From Planctomycetota bacterium (GTDB lineage: Bacteria > Planctomycetota > Phycisphaerae > Phycisphaerales > UBA1924), in assembly GCA_017303565.1 (NCBI GenBank), contig JAFLCM010000052.1, positions 1 to 9,798 on the forward strand: a stretch of 9,798 nucleotides of DNA. The letters are read 5' to 3'. This document shows positions 1 through 8,352 of the stretch, one piece after another. The notes below the pieces were generated by a model. The model was not told the DNA's origin. It saw only the letters and a list, made by a program, of their open reading frames with translations, and made no database searches. Both the position numbers and the translations under genes were made by a program. The stretch's first letter is position 1, and each line of letters opens with the position of its first letter.

Positions 1-403
1 CCGCCTGGTGAACACCGTGATGGAGCGGGGCAAGAAGAGCCTCGCCCAGCGACTGGTTTACGGCGCCTTCGACCGGATCATCGAAAAGAATCCGGCGTCG
101 AATCCCCTCGATATCCTCCAGCGCGCGGTCGACAACGCCAAGCCCCGCCTCGAGGTCAAGGCCCGCCGCGTCGGCGGCGCCACCTACCAGGTGCCGCTCG
201 AAGTCGCCCCCGACCGCCAGGCCTCCCTCGCCGTCCGTTGGATCGTGGACTTCGCCGACAACCGCAAAGGCGTGCCCCTGCAGGATGCCCTGGCGACCGA
301 GATCATGGACGCGTACCAGGGTCAGGGTAACGCCATCCGCAAGCGCGACGAAGTGCACAAGATGGCCCAGGCCAACAAGGCCTTCGCCCACTTCCGCTGG
401 TAA
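1..403 (+). CDS. rpsG: 30S ribosomal protein S7 (3' part; 5' end outside window)
   Basis: S7 is a primary 16S rRNA-binding protein that nucleates assembly of the 30S head and lies near the E-site tRNA and mRNA exit. The first full codon in the window is at base 2 (R-L-V-N-T-V-M), and 133 residues are visible to the TAA at 401-403. Family proteins are about 156 residues long, so roughly 23 N-terminal residues lie upstream. The GTG at 8 and the ATG at 20 are internal codons, not starts. Recognisable blocks are GKKSLAQRLVYGAF, the beta-hairpin RRVGGATYQVPLEV and the closing MAQANKAFAHFRW, which matches the short form of S7 that ends near HYRW. It is followed by fusA after 56 bases, the normal str order. 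Confidence 0.97.
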   Translation, partial: RLVNTVMERGKKSLAQRLVYGAFDRIIEKNPASNPLDILQRAVDNAKPRLEVKARRVGGATYQVPLEVAPDRQASLAVRWIVDFADNRKGVPLQDALATEIMDAYQGQGNAIRKRDEVHKMAQANKAFAHFRW

Positions 404-459
404 TCCCCACCGTTCTTTCTCCCCCGAGGCCCCTCCGTCTCCCAATTCGTACGACTTCG

Positions 460-2640
<2,181 letters not shown>

Positions 2641-2643
2641 CAC

Positions 2644-2648
2644 GGAGG
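2644..2648 (+). promoter_or_regulatory. Shine-Dalgarno sequence for rpsJ
   Basis: GGAGG lies 7 bases before the rpsJ ATG at 2656, within the 15-base gap after fusA. It is the best ribosome binding site in the window and settles the rpsJ start. Confidence 0.85.
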
Positions 2649-2655
2649 GTTTATC

Positions 2656-2964
2656 ATGTCTGGACAACGCATTCGCATCCGCCTGAAGGCCTTCGATCAC
2701 CGGATCATCGACCAGTCCGTCGCGGACATCGTCGAGACGGTGAAGCGTTCGGGCGCCCGGGTCGCCGGACCGATCCCGCTCCCCACCAAGATCGAGCGCT
2801 TCACCGTCGGGCGCTCACCCCACGTCGACAAGAAGTCCCAGGAGACGTTCGAGATGCGCACCCACAAGCGCCTCCTCGACATCATCGGGCCGACGGCCAA
2901 GACGGTGGACGAGCTGAAGAAGCTCAACCTCCCGGCCGGCGTCGATATCACCATCAAGATCTAG
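2656..2964 (+). CDS. rpsJ: 30S ribosomal protein S10
   Basis: S10 binds the 30S head with S3 and S14; in many bacteria the free protein (NusE) also joins the NusB antitermination complex. The 102-residue product has the normal length and clear family blocks: RIRLKAFDHRIID near the N terminus, GPIPLPTKIERFTV in the middle, and HVDKKSQETFEMRTHKRLLDI followed by the C-terminal GVDITIKI. The ATG at 2656 is supported by the strong GGAGG at 2644. It normally heads the S10 operon, but here it sits only 15 bases after fusA with no room for a separate S10 leader, so it is probably co-transcribed with the str genes. Confidence 0.98.
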   Translation: MSGQRIRIRLKAFDHRIIDQSVADIVETVKRSGARVAGPIPLPTKIERFTVGRSPHVDKKSQETFEMRTHKRLLDIIGPTAKTVDELKKLNLPAGVDITIKI

Positions 2965-2968
2965 CACC

Positions 2969-3616
2969 ATGATCGGTCTCATCGGCAAAAAGCTGGGCCA
3001 GACCCGCGTGTACGATCCGAGCGGTCGCGCCGTCCCCGTCACGGTCGTGCTCGCCGGCCCCAACTACGTGGTCCAGAAGAAGACCACCGCGACGGATGGC
3101 TACGAGGCGGTCCAACTCGGCTTCGGCGAACAGAAGGAAGGCCGCCTGACCAAGCCGGTCCTCGGCCACCTCACCGCCGCCAAGGTCCCGGCCCTCCGCC
3201 GCCTCCGCGAGTTCCGCGACTTCACCCTCGACGTGAAGCCGGGCGACAAGGTCGGGGTCGAGATCTTCGCCGAGGGCGATTACGTCGACGCCATCGGGGT
3301 CACCAAGGGCCGCGGCTTCGAGGGCGTGGTCAAGCGCCACGGCTTCCGCGGCGGCGACATGACCCACGGCGCCAAGGGTTGGCACCGCCGCTCCGGCGCC
3401 ATCGGCCAGCGCCTCTTCCCCGGTACGGTCATGCGCGGCATGCGCATGCCCGGTCACATGGGCCAGGTGCGCCGCACCACCCAGAACCTCCTGGTGGTCA
3501 AGGTCCTCCCCGAGGATCAGTTGCTCCTCGTCCGGGGTGCCATCCCCGGCGCCGCGGGCGAGTTCGTGATCATCCGCGAGTCCAAGAAGCGGCCCAAGGT
3601 CGCGGCCAAGAAGTAA
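2969..3616 (+). CDS. rplC: 50S ribosomal protein L3
   Basis: L3 is an early-assembling 23S rRNA-binding protein whose long internal loop reaches toward the peptidyl transferase centre. The product is 215 residues, close to the family length (about 205-215). It begins MIGLIGKKLGQTRVY, has the block VTKGRGFEGVVKRHGFRGG, and ends with the LLLVRGAIPGAAGEFVIIRE segment. The central loop reads SGAIGQRLFPGTVMRGMRMP, with Q147 in the IGQ context where the E. coli protein carries its methylated glutamine region (Q150); the usual lysine-rich VFKGKKM part is replaced by VMRGMRM. It starts 4 bases after rpsJ without a Shine-Dalgarno sequence, which suggests translational coupling. Confidence 0.98.
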   Translation: MIGLIGKKLGQTRVYDPSGRAVPVTVVLAGPNYVVQKKTTATDGYEAVQLGFGEQKEGRLTKPVLGHLTAAKVPALRRLREFRDFTLDVKPGDKVGVEIFAEGDYVDAIGVTKGRGFEGVVKRHGFRGGDMTHGAKGWHRRSGAIGQRLFPGTVMRGMRMPGHMGQVRRTTQNLLVVKVLPEDQLLLVRGAIPGAAGEFVIIRESKKRPKVAAKK

Positions 3617-3619
3617 ACC

Positions 3620-3625
3620 GGAGAG
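3620..3625 (+). promoter_or_regulatory. Shine-Dalgarno sequence for rplD (GTG start)
   Basis: GGAGAG lies 5 bases before GTG 3631. It supports the GTG as the rplD start, since no ATG occurs in this frame between the rplC stop and the first conserved L4 residues. Confidence 0.7.
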
Positions 3626-3630
3626 ACCAC

Positions 3631-4252
3631 GTGAACATCCAGATTTCCGATCTGCAGGGAAACAAGGTGGGAGAACGGGCGGTGGCCTTCGAGGTCATCG
3701 AGAACGCCCGCGGCACCCAGGCGGTCAAGGACACCGTCGTGGCCCACCTCGCCGCCCGCCGCCAGGGCACCCGCTCCGCCAAGACGGTGGGCGAGGTCAC
3801 CGGCACCAACAAGAAGCCGTGGCGCCAGAAGGGCACCGGCCGCGCCCGCGCCGGCTCCTTCCAGTCCCCGCTCTGGCCCGGTGGCGGCGTGGTCTTCGGC
3901 CCCCGCCCGCGCGACTTCAGCATCAAGATCAACGCCCGCGTCCAAGGCCATCAGCGAACGGCTCAAGGCCGGCGATGTGATCGTGCTCAAGGAGCTCAAG
4001 CTCGCCTCCCCCAAGACCAAGGAGTTCGTCGCCGCCCTCACCCCGCTCGGGGTCCTCGGCGGCTCCGTCCTCATCGTCTCGGGCGCCGATCGCAACCTGA
4101 AGCTCGCCTCCGGCAACGTGCCGGATGTCCGCCTCACCAGCGGCGAGGACCTCAGCACCTACCAGGTGCTCTGGCCGGACAAGCTCGTGTTCACCGAGGA
4201 GGCGTTCCAGAAGCTGGAAGCCCGCCTCGCCGCGAAGAAGGAGGCCGCATGA
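3631..4252 (+). pseudogene. rplD: 50S ribosomal protein L4, reading frame broken at about 3940-3943
   Basis: L4 binds 23S rRNA early in 50S assembly, and its extended loop lines the peptide exit tunnel; in gammaproteobacteria it also represses the S10 operon. The first part, from GTG 3631, encodes 104 residues with the tunnel-loop block TGTNKKPWRQKGTGRARAGS and GGGVVFGPRPRDFSIKINARV. Homology then jumps to the +1 frame from 3941 (SKAISERLKAGDVIVLKELKL), 103 residues running to the TGA at 4250-4252. The family normally has about five more residues between these parts (an RRLAI-like stretch after KKV), so a deletion of about 17 bases explains both the shift and the gap; restored length would be about 212 residues, a normal L4. 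Both parts are otherwise well conserved, as expected for a recent mutation or a sequencing or assembly error, not an old pseudogene. The gene is in its proper place between rplC and rplW. Confidence 0.9.
4240..4244 (+). promoter_or_regulatory. Shine-Dalgarno sequence for rplW
   Basis: GGAGG inside the end of rplD lies 4 bases before the rplW ATG at 4249. It also encodes Lys-Glu-Ala codons of the L4 tail, so the match could be partly coincidental, and the spacing is short. Confidence 0.5.
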
Positions 4253-4530
4253 CCATTTACGACGTCGTCAAGACCGTGCGCCTGACGGAGAAGGGCACCA
4301 CCCTCTCCGCCAAGTTCAACCAGTACACCATCGTCGCCGACCGCCGCGCCTCCAAGGTGCAGATCCGGCAGGCCGTCGAACAGCTCTTCCAGGTGAAGGT
4401 GCTGAAGGTGAACACCCAGAACGTCAGCGGGAAGCTCCGTCGCCAGCACACCGCCGCCGCCGGGCGCGATCCGAACTGGAAGAAGGCCATCGTGACCCTC
4501 AAGGAGGGCGACAAAATCCAGCTGACCTGA
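4249..4530 (+). CDS. rplW: 50S ribosomal protein L23
   Basis: L23 sits at the peptide exit of the 50S subunit and is the docking site for trigger factor and the signal recognition particle. The 93-residue product matches the family length: VVKTVRLTEKGTTLS at the N terminus, NQYTIVADRRASKVQIRQAVEQLF (read as two blocks, NQYTIVADRRAS and KVQIRQAVEQLF), then VKVLKVNTQNVSGKLRR and the final WKKAIVTLKEGDKIQL. The ATG at 4249 overlaps the rplD stop as ATGA, typical of coupled translation. Because of the rplD frameshift, the upstream L4 frame now reads in phase into this gene, so some product could be an L4-L23 fusion if the sequence is right. Confidence 0.96.
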   Translation: MTIYDVVKTVRLTEKGTTLSAKFNQYTIVADRRASKVQIRQAVEQLFQVKVLKVNTQNVSGKLRRQHTAAAGRDPNWKKAIVTLKEGDKIQLT

Positions 4531-4534
4531 TCCT

Positions 4535-5389
4535 ATGCCGGTCAAGACTTACAGACCCCTCACCCCTTCCCGCCGCTTCTACACGGTGGCCTCCTTCGCG
4601 GAGATCACCAAGTCGAAGCCCGAGAAGTCCCTGGTCGTCACCCGGAAGAAGACCGGCGGGCGCAACGTCTACGGGCGTGTCACCGCCCGCGGCATCGGCG
4701 GCGGCCACAAGCAGAAGATCCGCCTCGTCGACTTCAAGCGCCGCAAGCTCGGCATGGACGCCCAGGTGGTCGGCATCGAGTACGATCCGTGCCGCTCGGC
4801 CCGCATCGCGCTCATCCAGTACACCGACGGCGAGAAGCGCTACATCCTCGCGCCCAACGGACTCAAGGTCGGGCAGAAGGTGCGCAACGGCGCCGACGCC
4901 GCCCCCGAGGTCGGGAACTGCCTCCCCCTCCGCAACGTCCCGGTCGGCATGGCCGTCCACGCCGTCGAACTCCAGCCGGGCCGCGGCGCGCAGATCGTCC
5001 GCTCCGCCGGCGGGGCCGCGACCCTCATGTCGCGCGATGACGGCTTCGCCCAGCTCCGACTCCCCTCCGGCGAAATCCGCCGGGTGAACGAGTCGTGCAT
5101 GGCCACCATCGGCCAGGTGGGCAATCTCGAGCACGAGAACATCCTCCTCGGCAAGGCCGGTCGCTCGCGCTGGATCGGCAAGCGCCCCATCACCCGCGGC
5201 ATGGCCCGGAACCCGATCGACCACCCCAACGGCGGCGGTCAGGGCAAGTCCAAGGGCGGCGGCGGATGGCAGCAGGTGACCTCCCCGTGGGGCATCCTCG
5301 CCAAGGGTTTCAAGACGCGGAAGAAGACCAAGCCGTCCGACCGCTTCATCGTGGTCCGCCGGGATGGTCGTCCGCCCAAGTTGAAGTAA
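4535..5389 (+). CDS. rplB: 50S ribosomal protein L2
   Basis: L2 is one of the most conserved 50S proteins; it binds 23S rRNA near the subunit interface and is needed for subunit association and peptidyl transferase activity. The product has 284 residues (family about 272-280). It starts MPVKTYRPLTPSRRFYT, contains GRVTARGIGGGHKQKIRLVD and a C-terminal ARNPIDHPNGGGQGKSKGG. His230 in this motif corresponds to the functionally important E. coli His229; the next histidine of the usual DHPHGGG is Asn232 here. The end, KGFKTRKKTKPSDRFIV, is typical. It starts 4 bases after rplW with no Shine-Dalgarno sequence. Confidence 0.98.
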   Translation: MPVKTYRPLTPSRRFYTVASFAEITKSKPEKSLVVTRKKTGGRNVYGRVTARGIGGGHKQKIRLVDFKRRKLGMDAQVVGIEYDPCRSARIALIQYTDGEKRYILAPNGLKVGQKVRNGADAAPEVGNCLPLRNVPVGMAVHAVELQPGRGAQIVRSAGGAATLMSRDDGFAQLRLPSGEIRRVNESCMATIGQVGNLEHENILLGKAGRSRWIGKRPITRGMARNPIDHPNGGGQGKSKGGGGWQQVTSPWGILAKGFKTRKKTKPSDRFIVVRRDGRPPKLK

Positions 5390-5410
5390 CAGCCAACACA
5401 CTCTCCGGTC

Positions 5411-5692
5411 ATGGGACGCTCAATTCGCAAGGGCCCGTTCGTGGATCTCCACCTGCTCGAGAAGGTGCGCAAAATGAACGTGGCCGGTCAGAAGAAGCCG
5501 ATCAAAACCTGGTCGCGCCGCTCGATGATCACGCCGGAGTTCGTGGGCCACACGGTCCAGGTGCACAACGGCAAGATCTTCAACGCGGTCTTCGTCACGG
5601 AGAACATGGTCGGGCACCGGCTCGGCGAGTTCTCGCTCACCCGCACCTTCAAGAAGCACGGCGCCCACACCGCCAAGGCGGAGGCCAAGTAG
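5411..5692 (+). CDS. rpsS: 30S ribosomal protein S19
   Basis: S19 lies in the 30S head with S13 and S14 and contributes to the contact with the 50S subunit and A-site tRNA. The 93-residue product has the normal length. Family blocks are MGRSIRKGPFVDLHLLEKV, IKTWSRRSMITPEFVGHT, VHNGKIFNAVFVTENMVGHR and LGEFSLTRTFKKHG. It begins 21 bases after rplB; the gap holds only a C- and A-rich stretch and no Shine-Dalgarno sequence. Confidence 0.98.
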   Translation: MGRSIRKGPFVDLHLLEKVRKMNVAGQKKPIKTWSRRSMITPEFVGHTVQVHNGKIFNAVFVTENMVGHRLGEFSLTRTFKKHGAHTAKAEAK

Positions 5693-5694
5693 CC

Positions 5695-6027
5695 ATGGAA
5701 GTCCGAGCCGTCACCCGCAATATCCGGATGTCCGCGCAGAAGATGCGCGAGGTCACCCGCCAGATCCAGGGGCTCAACGCCCTCCAGGCCCAGGCCATCC
5801 TGGAGGCGGTCCCCCGGAAGTCCGCGTTCTGGGTCCACAAGACCCTCAAATCCGCCATCGCCAACGCGGAAAACAACAACAGCCTCAAGGCGGAAAGCCT
5901 GAGGGTGAAGGCGGCGCTGGCCGGCACGGCCCGCACCATCAAGCGCTTCATCCCCAAGGCCCGTGGCTCGGCCGGTCCGATCCTCAAGCGGAGCTGCCAC
6001 GTCACCATCGTTCTGAGCGACGAATAA
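5695..6027 (+). CDS. rplV: 50S ribosomal protein L22
   Basis: L22 binds 23S rRNA and sends a long beta-hairpin into the exit tunnel, where it forms a constriction together with L4. The product has 110 residues, the family norm. It starts MEVRAVTRNIRMSAQKMREV, contains KSAFWVHKTLKSAIANAENN, and ends with the hairpin region RTIKRFIPKARGSAGPILKR and the closing CHVTIVLSDE. The ATG at 5695 comes 2 bases after the rpsS stop; GGAGG at 5680-5684, 10 bases upstream and inside rpsS, may serve as its ribosome binding site. Confidence 0.98.
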   Translation: MEVRAVTRNIRMSAQKMREVTRQIQGLNALQAQAILEAVPRKSAFWVHKTLKSAIANAENNNSLKAESLRVKAALAGTARTIKRFIPKARGSAGPILKRSCHVTIVLSDE

Positions 6028-6034
6028 CCTGCGT

Positions 6035-6718
6035 ATGGGTCAGAAAACCAATCCGGTCGGCCTGCGGGTCGCCGTCACGAAGGACTGGCAGTCGAAGTGG
6101 TTCGCCGGCAAGAAGGAGTTCGGCAAGCTCCTCGTCGAGGACGCCGACATCCGCCGGCTGCTCAAGCGCCGTCTCGACGGCGCCTCGGTGCCGCGCATCG
6201 CCATCGAGCGCGCCGCCAGCCGCTGCCGCATCACCATCTTCACCGCCCGCCCGGGCGTGGTCATCGGCCGCAAGGGCGCCGAGATCGAGAAGATCAAGGA
6301 AGACCTCAGCAAGCTCACCGGCAAGGAGGTCTACGTCGAGATCCAGGAGGTCAAGCAGCCCGAGATCGACGCCCAGCTCGTCGCTGAGAACGTCGCCCTC
6401 CAGCTCGAGCGCCGCATCTCCTTCCGCCGCGCCATGAAGAAGGCCATCCAGCTGGCCATGGACATGGGCGCCGAGGGCATCAAGATCCGCTGCGCCGGCC
6501 GGCTCGGCGGCGCGGAACTCGCCCGCGTGGAGACCTACCACCAGGGTCGCGTGCCGCTCCACACCCTCCGCGCGAACATCGACTACGGCTTCGCCGAGGC
6601 GAAGACCGTCTACGGCAAGCTCGGCGTCAAGTGCTGGGTCTGCCGCGGCGAACGCAAGCCGGAGAAGCAGCGCCCGCCGACCGGGTCCCCGGCTCCCGCC
6701 GCCCCCGTCCGCGCCTGA
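6035..6718 (+). CDS. rpsC: 30S ribosomal protein S3
   Basis: S3 is part of the 30S head at the mRNA entry channel, where with S4 and S5 it takes part in mRNA unwinding. The 227-residue product (E. coli 233) starts MGQKTNPVGLRV, has the type II KH domain signature GRKG at 78-81 followed by AEIEKIKEDLSKLTGKEV, and the C-terminal domain block GRLGGAELARVE. The tail after about residue 205 is Pro- and Ala-rich and poorly conserved, as usual. There are unexpected cysteines, including a C-W-V-C pair at 200-203 where most family members have a V-W-I-type sequence. It starts 7 bases after rplV without a Shine-Dalgarno sequence. Confidence 0.98.
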   Translation: MGQKTNPVGLRVAVTKDWQSKWFAGKKEFGKLLVEDADIRRLLKRRLDGASVPRIAIERAASRCRITIFTARPGVVIGRKGAEIEKIKEDLSKLTGKEVYVEIQEVKQPEIDAQLVAENVALQLERRISFRRAMKKAIQLAMDMGAEGIKIRCAGRLGGAELARVETYHQGRVPLHTLRANIDYGFAEAKTVYGKLGVKCWVCRGERKPEKQRPPTGSPAPAAPVRA

Positions 6719-6738
6719 TCCACCCCAACCCGAGCCCC

Positions 6739-6743
6739 AGGAG
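6739..6743 (+). promoter_or_regulatory. Shine-Dalgarno sequence for rplP
   Basis: AGGAG lies 11 bases before the ATG at 6755, in the 36-base gap after rpsC. The in-frame ATGs at 6761 and 6764 are 17 or more bases away, which is too far, so the site favours the 6755 start. Confidence 0.6.
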
Positions 6744-6754
6744 ATCCTGATTTT

Positions 6755-7174
6755 ATGGCGATGATGCCCGCACGGGTGAAGTACCGGAAGATGCAGCGCG
6801 GCTGCCGGGCCGGTGACGCGACACGCTGCAACGCGGTCGCCTTCGGTGAATACGGCCTCCAGGCGCTCGAGCGCTGCTGGATGGACACCAAGCAGATCGA
6901 GGCGGCCCGCGTCGCGATCGCGCGCCACATGAAGCGCCGCGGCAAGATGTGGATCCGCATCTTCCCCGACAAGTCGTTCACCAAGAAGCCGCTCGAGGTG
7001 CGAATGGGCACCGGCAAGGGCGGCGTCGAGTCGTGGGTCGCGGTGATCAAGCCGGCGACCATCCTGTTCGAGGTGGACGGCATCCCCGAGGCCCTCGCCC
7101 GCGAGGCGATGCGGCTCGCCGCCAACAAGCTGCCCATCCGCACCCGGTTCGTGTCCCGGCACCACCTCGCCTGA
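6755..7174 (+). CDS. rplP: 50S ribosomal protein L16
   Basis: L16 is a late-assembling 50S protein that contacts 5S and 23S rRNA and helps position A- and P-site tRNA near the peptidyl transferase centre. The 139-residue product has the family length. It shows ARVKYRKMQRG at the N terminus, AFGEYGLQALE, KQIEAARVAIARHMKRRGK, MWIRIFPDKSFTKKPLEVRMG (shown here in pieces: MWIRIFPDK and KKPLEVRMGTGKG) and the C-terminal AREAMRLAANKLPIRT. Arg83 aligns with E. coli Arg81, the residue hydroxylated in some bacteria. Cys17, Cys25 and Cys41 occupy sites where the family usually has Gly, Asn or Arg. The start at 6755 fits the AGGAG site; 6761 and 6764 are alternatives. Confidence 0.97.
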   Translation: MAMMPARVKYRKMQRGCRAGDATRCNAVAFGEYGLQALERCWMDTKQIEAARVAIARHMKRRGKMWIRIFPDKSFTKKPLEVRMGTGKGGVESWVAVIKPATILFEVDGIPEALAREAMRLAANKLPIRTRFVSRHHLA

Positions 7175-7193
7175 ACCGCACCACGCCCCCGCC

Positions 7194-7400
7194 ATGAAGT
7201 TCTCGGAACTGAAAGATCTCACCGCCCAGGAGTTGACCGCACGGGGCAACGACCTGCGCCGCGAGCTGTTCAACCTGAAGCTGCAGAAGGCCAGCGCCCA
7301 GCTCGAAAAGACCGCGCGCCTCCGCACGCTGCGCCGCGATCTCGCCCGCGTCGAGACCGCCCTCACCCAGCGCCGTCACTCCCAATCCGCCGCCGTATGA
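7194..7400 (+). CDS. rpmC: 50S ribosomal protein L29
   Basis: L29 is a small helical protein next to L23 at the exit of the peptide tunnel. The 68-residue product fits the family (about 60-70) and looks like the usual two-helix antiparallel hairpin: MKFSELKDLTAQELTAR, then LRRELFNLKLQKASAQLEKT, and a second helix RLRTLRRDLARVETALTQR. It follows rplP by 19 bases with no Shine-Dalgarno sequence, and its TGA overlaps the rpsQ start as ATGA, so the two are probably translated together. Confidence 0.97.
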   Translation: MKFSELKDLTAQELTARGNDLRRELFNLKLQKASAQLEKTARLRTLRRDLARVETALTQRRHSQSAAV

Positions 7401-7696
7401 CCCAACCCTCCGAGACCCCGCGCCTCTGCAAGGAGCGCGTCGGCGAGGTCATCTCCGACAAGATGACCAAGACGATCGTCGTCCGCGTCGAGCGCCGCGT
7501 CGCCCACCCGCGCTTCAAGAAGATCATCACCCGCTACAGCAAGCACTACGCCCACGACGAGGCCGAACAGGCCGGGGTGGGCGATACCGTGCGCATCCGC
7601 GAAACGCGGCCGCTGTCGAAGCTCAAGCGCTGGACCCTCGTCGAGGTCGTCCAGAAGACGCGCGAACAGAGCATCCCCGCGGCTCCGGTGAGCTAA
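7397..7696 (+). CDS. rpsQ: 30S ribosomal protein S17
   Basis: S17 is a primary 16S rRNA-binding protein with an OB fold, acting in early 30S body assembly. The 99-residue product is a little longer than the common 80-90, with extra residues at both ends (MTQPSETPRLC and QSIPAAPVS). Core blocks are KERVGEVISDKMTKTIVVRV, HPRFKKIITRYSKHYAHDE, GDTVRIRETRPLSKLKRW and the final TLVEVVQK. Its ATG overlaps the stop of rpmC (ATGA at 7397-7400) and there is no Shine-Dalgarno sequence, which points to translational coupling. Confidence 0.97.
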   Translation: MTQPSETPRLCKERVGEVISDKMTKTIVVRVERRVAHPRFKKIITRYSKHYAHDEAEQAGVGDTVRIRETRPLSKLKRWTLVEVVQKTREQSIPAAPVS

Positions 7697-7708
7697 CGCA
7701 ACGCCATC

Positions 7709-8074
7709 ATGTTCCAGGTACGCTCCATCTTTGACGTCGCCGACAACACCGGGGCCCGCCGGGCCGCCTGCATCGGCGTGCTCGGCCGGAACCAGCGCTA
7801 CGCCCACGTCGGCGACGTGATCAAGGTGCACATCAAGGAGGCCGCCCCGGACGGCACCGTGAAGAAAAGCGAGGTGGTGAACGCCGTGGTCGTCCGTTCC
7901 CGCCGCGCCATCCGCCGCAGCGACGGGTCCTACCTTCGCTTCGACTCCAACGCGGTGGTGATCATCGACAAGGAAAACAACCCGCGCGGCACCCGCATCT
8001 TCGGCCCGGTCGCCCGCGAACTGCGCGACAAGAAGTTCATGAAGATCATCTCGCTCGCGCCGGAGGTCGTCTAA
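7709..8074 (+). CDS. rplN: 50S ribosomal protein L14
   Basis: L14 lies at the subunit interface of the 50S particle, contacts 16S rRNA, and is the docking site for the silencing factor RsfS in many bacteria. The 121-residue product is a textbook family member: VRSIFDVADNTGARRAACIG, VIKVHIKEAAPDGTVKKSEV, AVVVRSRRAIRRSDGSYLRF, and the closing GTRIFGPVARELRDKKFMKI followed by ISLAPEVV. It usually opens the spc operon, but here only 12 bases separate it from rpsQ, with no visible promoter or terminator, so S10 and spc genes appear to be continuous. Confidence 0.98.
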   Translation: MFQVRSIFDVADNTGARRAACIGVLGRNQRYAHVGDVIKVHIKEAAPDGTVKKSEVVNAVVVRSRRAIRRSDGSYLRFDSNAVVIIDKENNPRGTRIFGPVARELRDKKFMKIISLAPEVV

Positions 8075-8076
8075 CC

Positions 8077-8352
8077 ATGGCATCCCGATTTCACGTCAAG
8101 AAGGGCGACGAAGTCGTCGTCATCGCCGGCTCCGAGAAGGGCAAGCGCGGCAAGGTCCTCGCCATCCTGGCCGAAAGCCAGCGCGTGGTCGTCGAGGGCG
8201 TCCGCATGGTCAAGCGTCACACCCGCCGGACCCAGCAGCGCCCCCAGGGGTCGATCGTCGAGCGCGAAGGCTCGCTGCACCTCTCCAAAGTCATGGCCGC
8301 CGGACGCTACGACGAACGGGCCGGCCGGCGGGGTGCCGCCGCGAAGTCCTGA
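8077..8352 (+). CDS. rplX: 50S ribosomal protein L24, short form
   Basis: L24 initiates 50S assembly by binding the 5' region of 23S rRNA and lies by the tunnel exit. The KOW-type N-terminal part is clear: FHVKKGDEVVVIAGSEKGKR, GKVLAILAESQRVVVEGVRM, VKRHTRRTQQRPQGSIVERE and GSLHLSKVM. The product stops at 91 residues, whereas many L24 proteins are 100-105 and continue with a VGFR...GKKVRF segment; here there is only an 18-residue Ala-, Gly- and Arg-rich tail (AAGRYDERAGRRGAAAKS). The stop is followed by 26 bases and then rplE, so there is no room for a frameshifted remainder. GGAGG at 8062-8066 lies 10 bases upstream of the ATG. Confidence 0.95.
   Translation: MASRFHVKKGDEVVVIAGSEKGKRGKVLAILAESQRVVVEGVRMVKRHTRRTQQRPQGSIVEREGSLHLSKVMAAGRYDERAGRRGAAAKS

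Noticed and set aside
404..459. Promoter, terminator or leader between rpsG and fusA
   Set aside because: The 56-base gap is C- and T-rich, with no -35/-10 pair, no GC hairpin with a T run and no Shine-Dalgarno site at a working distance. I see nothing specific in it.
3937..3946. Programmed +1 frameshift in rplD
   Set aside because: There is no slippery codon followed by a stop or rare codon, no obvious stimulatory hairpin, and conserved residues are missing at the junction. A deletion explains this better than recoding.
4499..5401. 300-codon minus-strand open frame opposite rplB
   Set aside because: Same Ala/Asp/Gly/Leu-rich shadow pattern, opposite an intact L2 gene.
6719..6754. Regulatory element between rpsC and rplP
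   Set aside because: Only 36 bases; apart from the AGGAG for rplP I find no hairpin or repeat.
6002..7366. 454-codon minus-strand open frame opposite rpsC, rplP and rpmC
   Set aside because: Low-complexity composition and full overlap with three well-recognised ribosomal genes; a codon-bias shadow.
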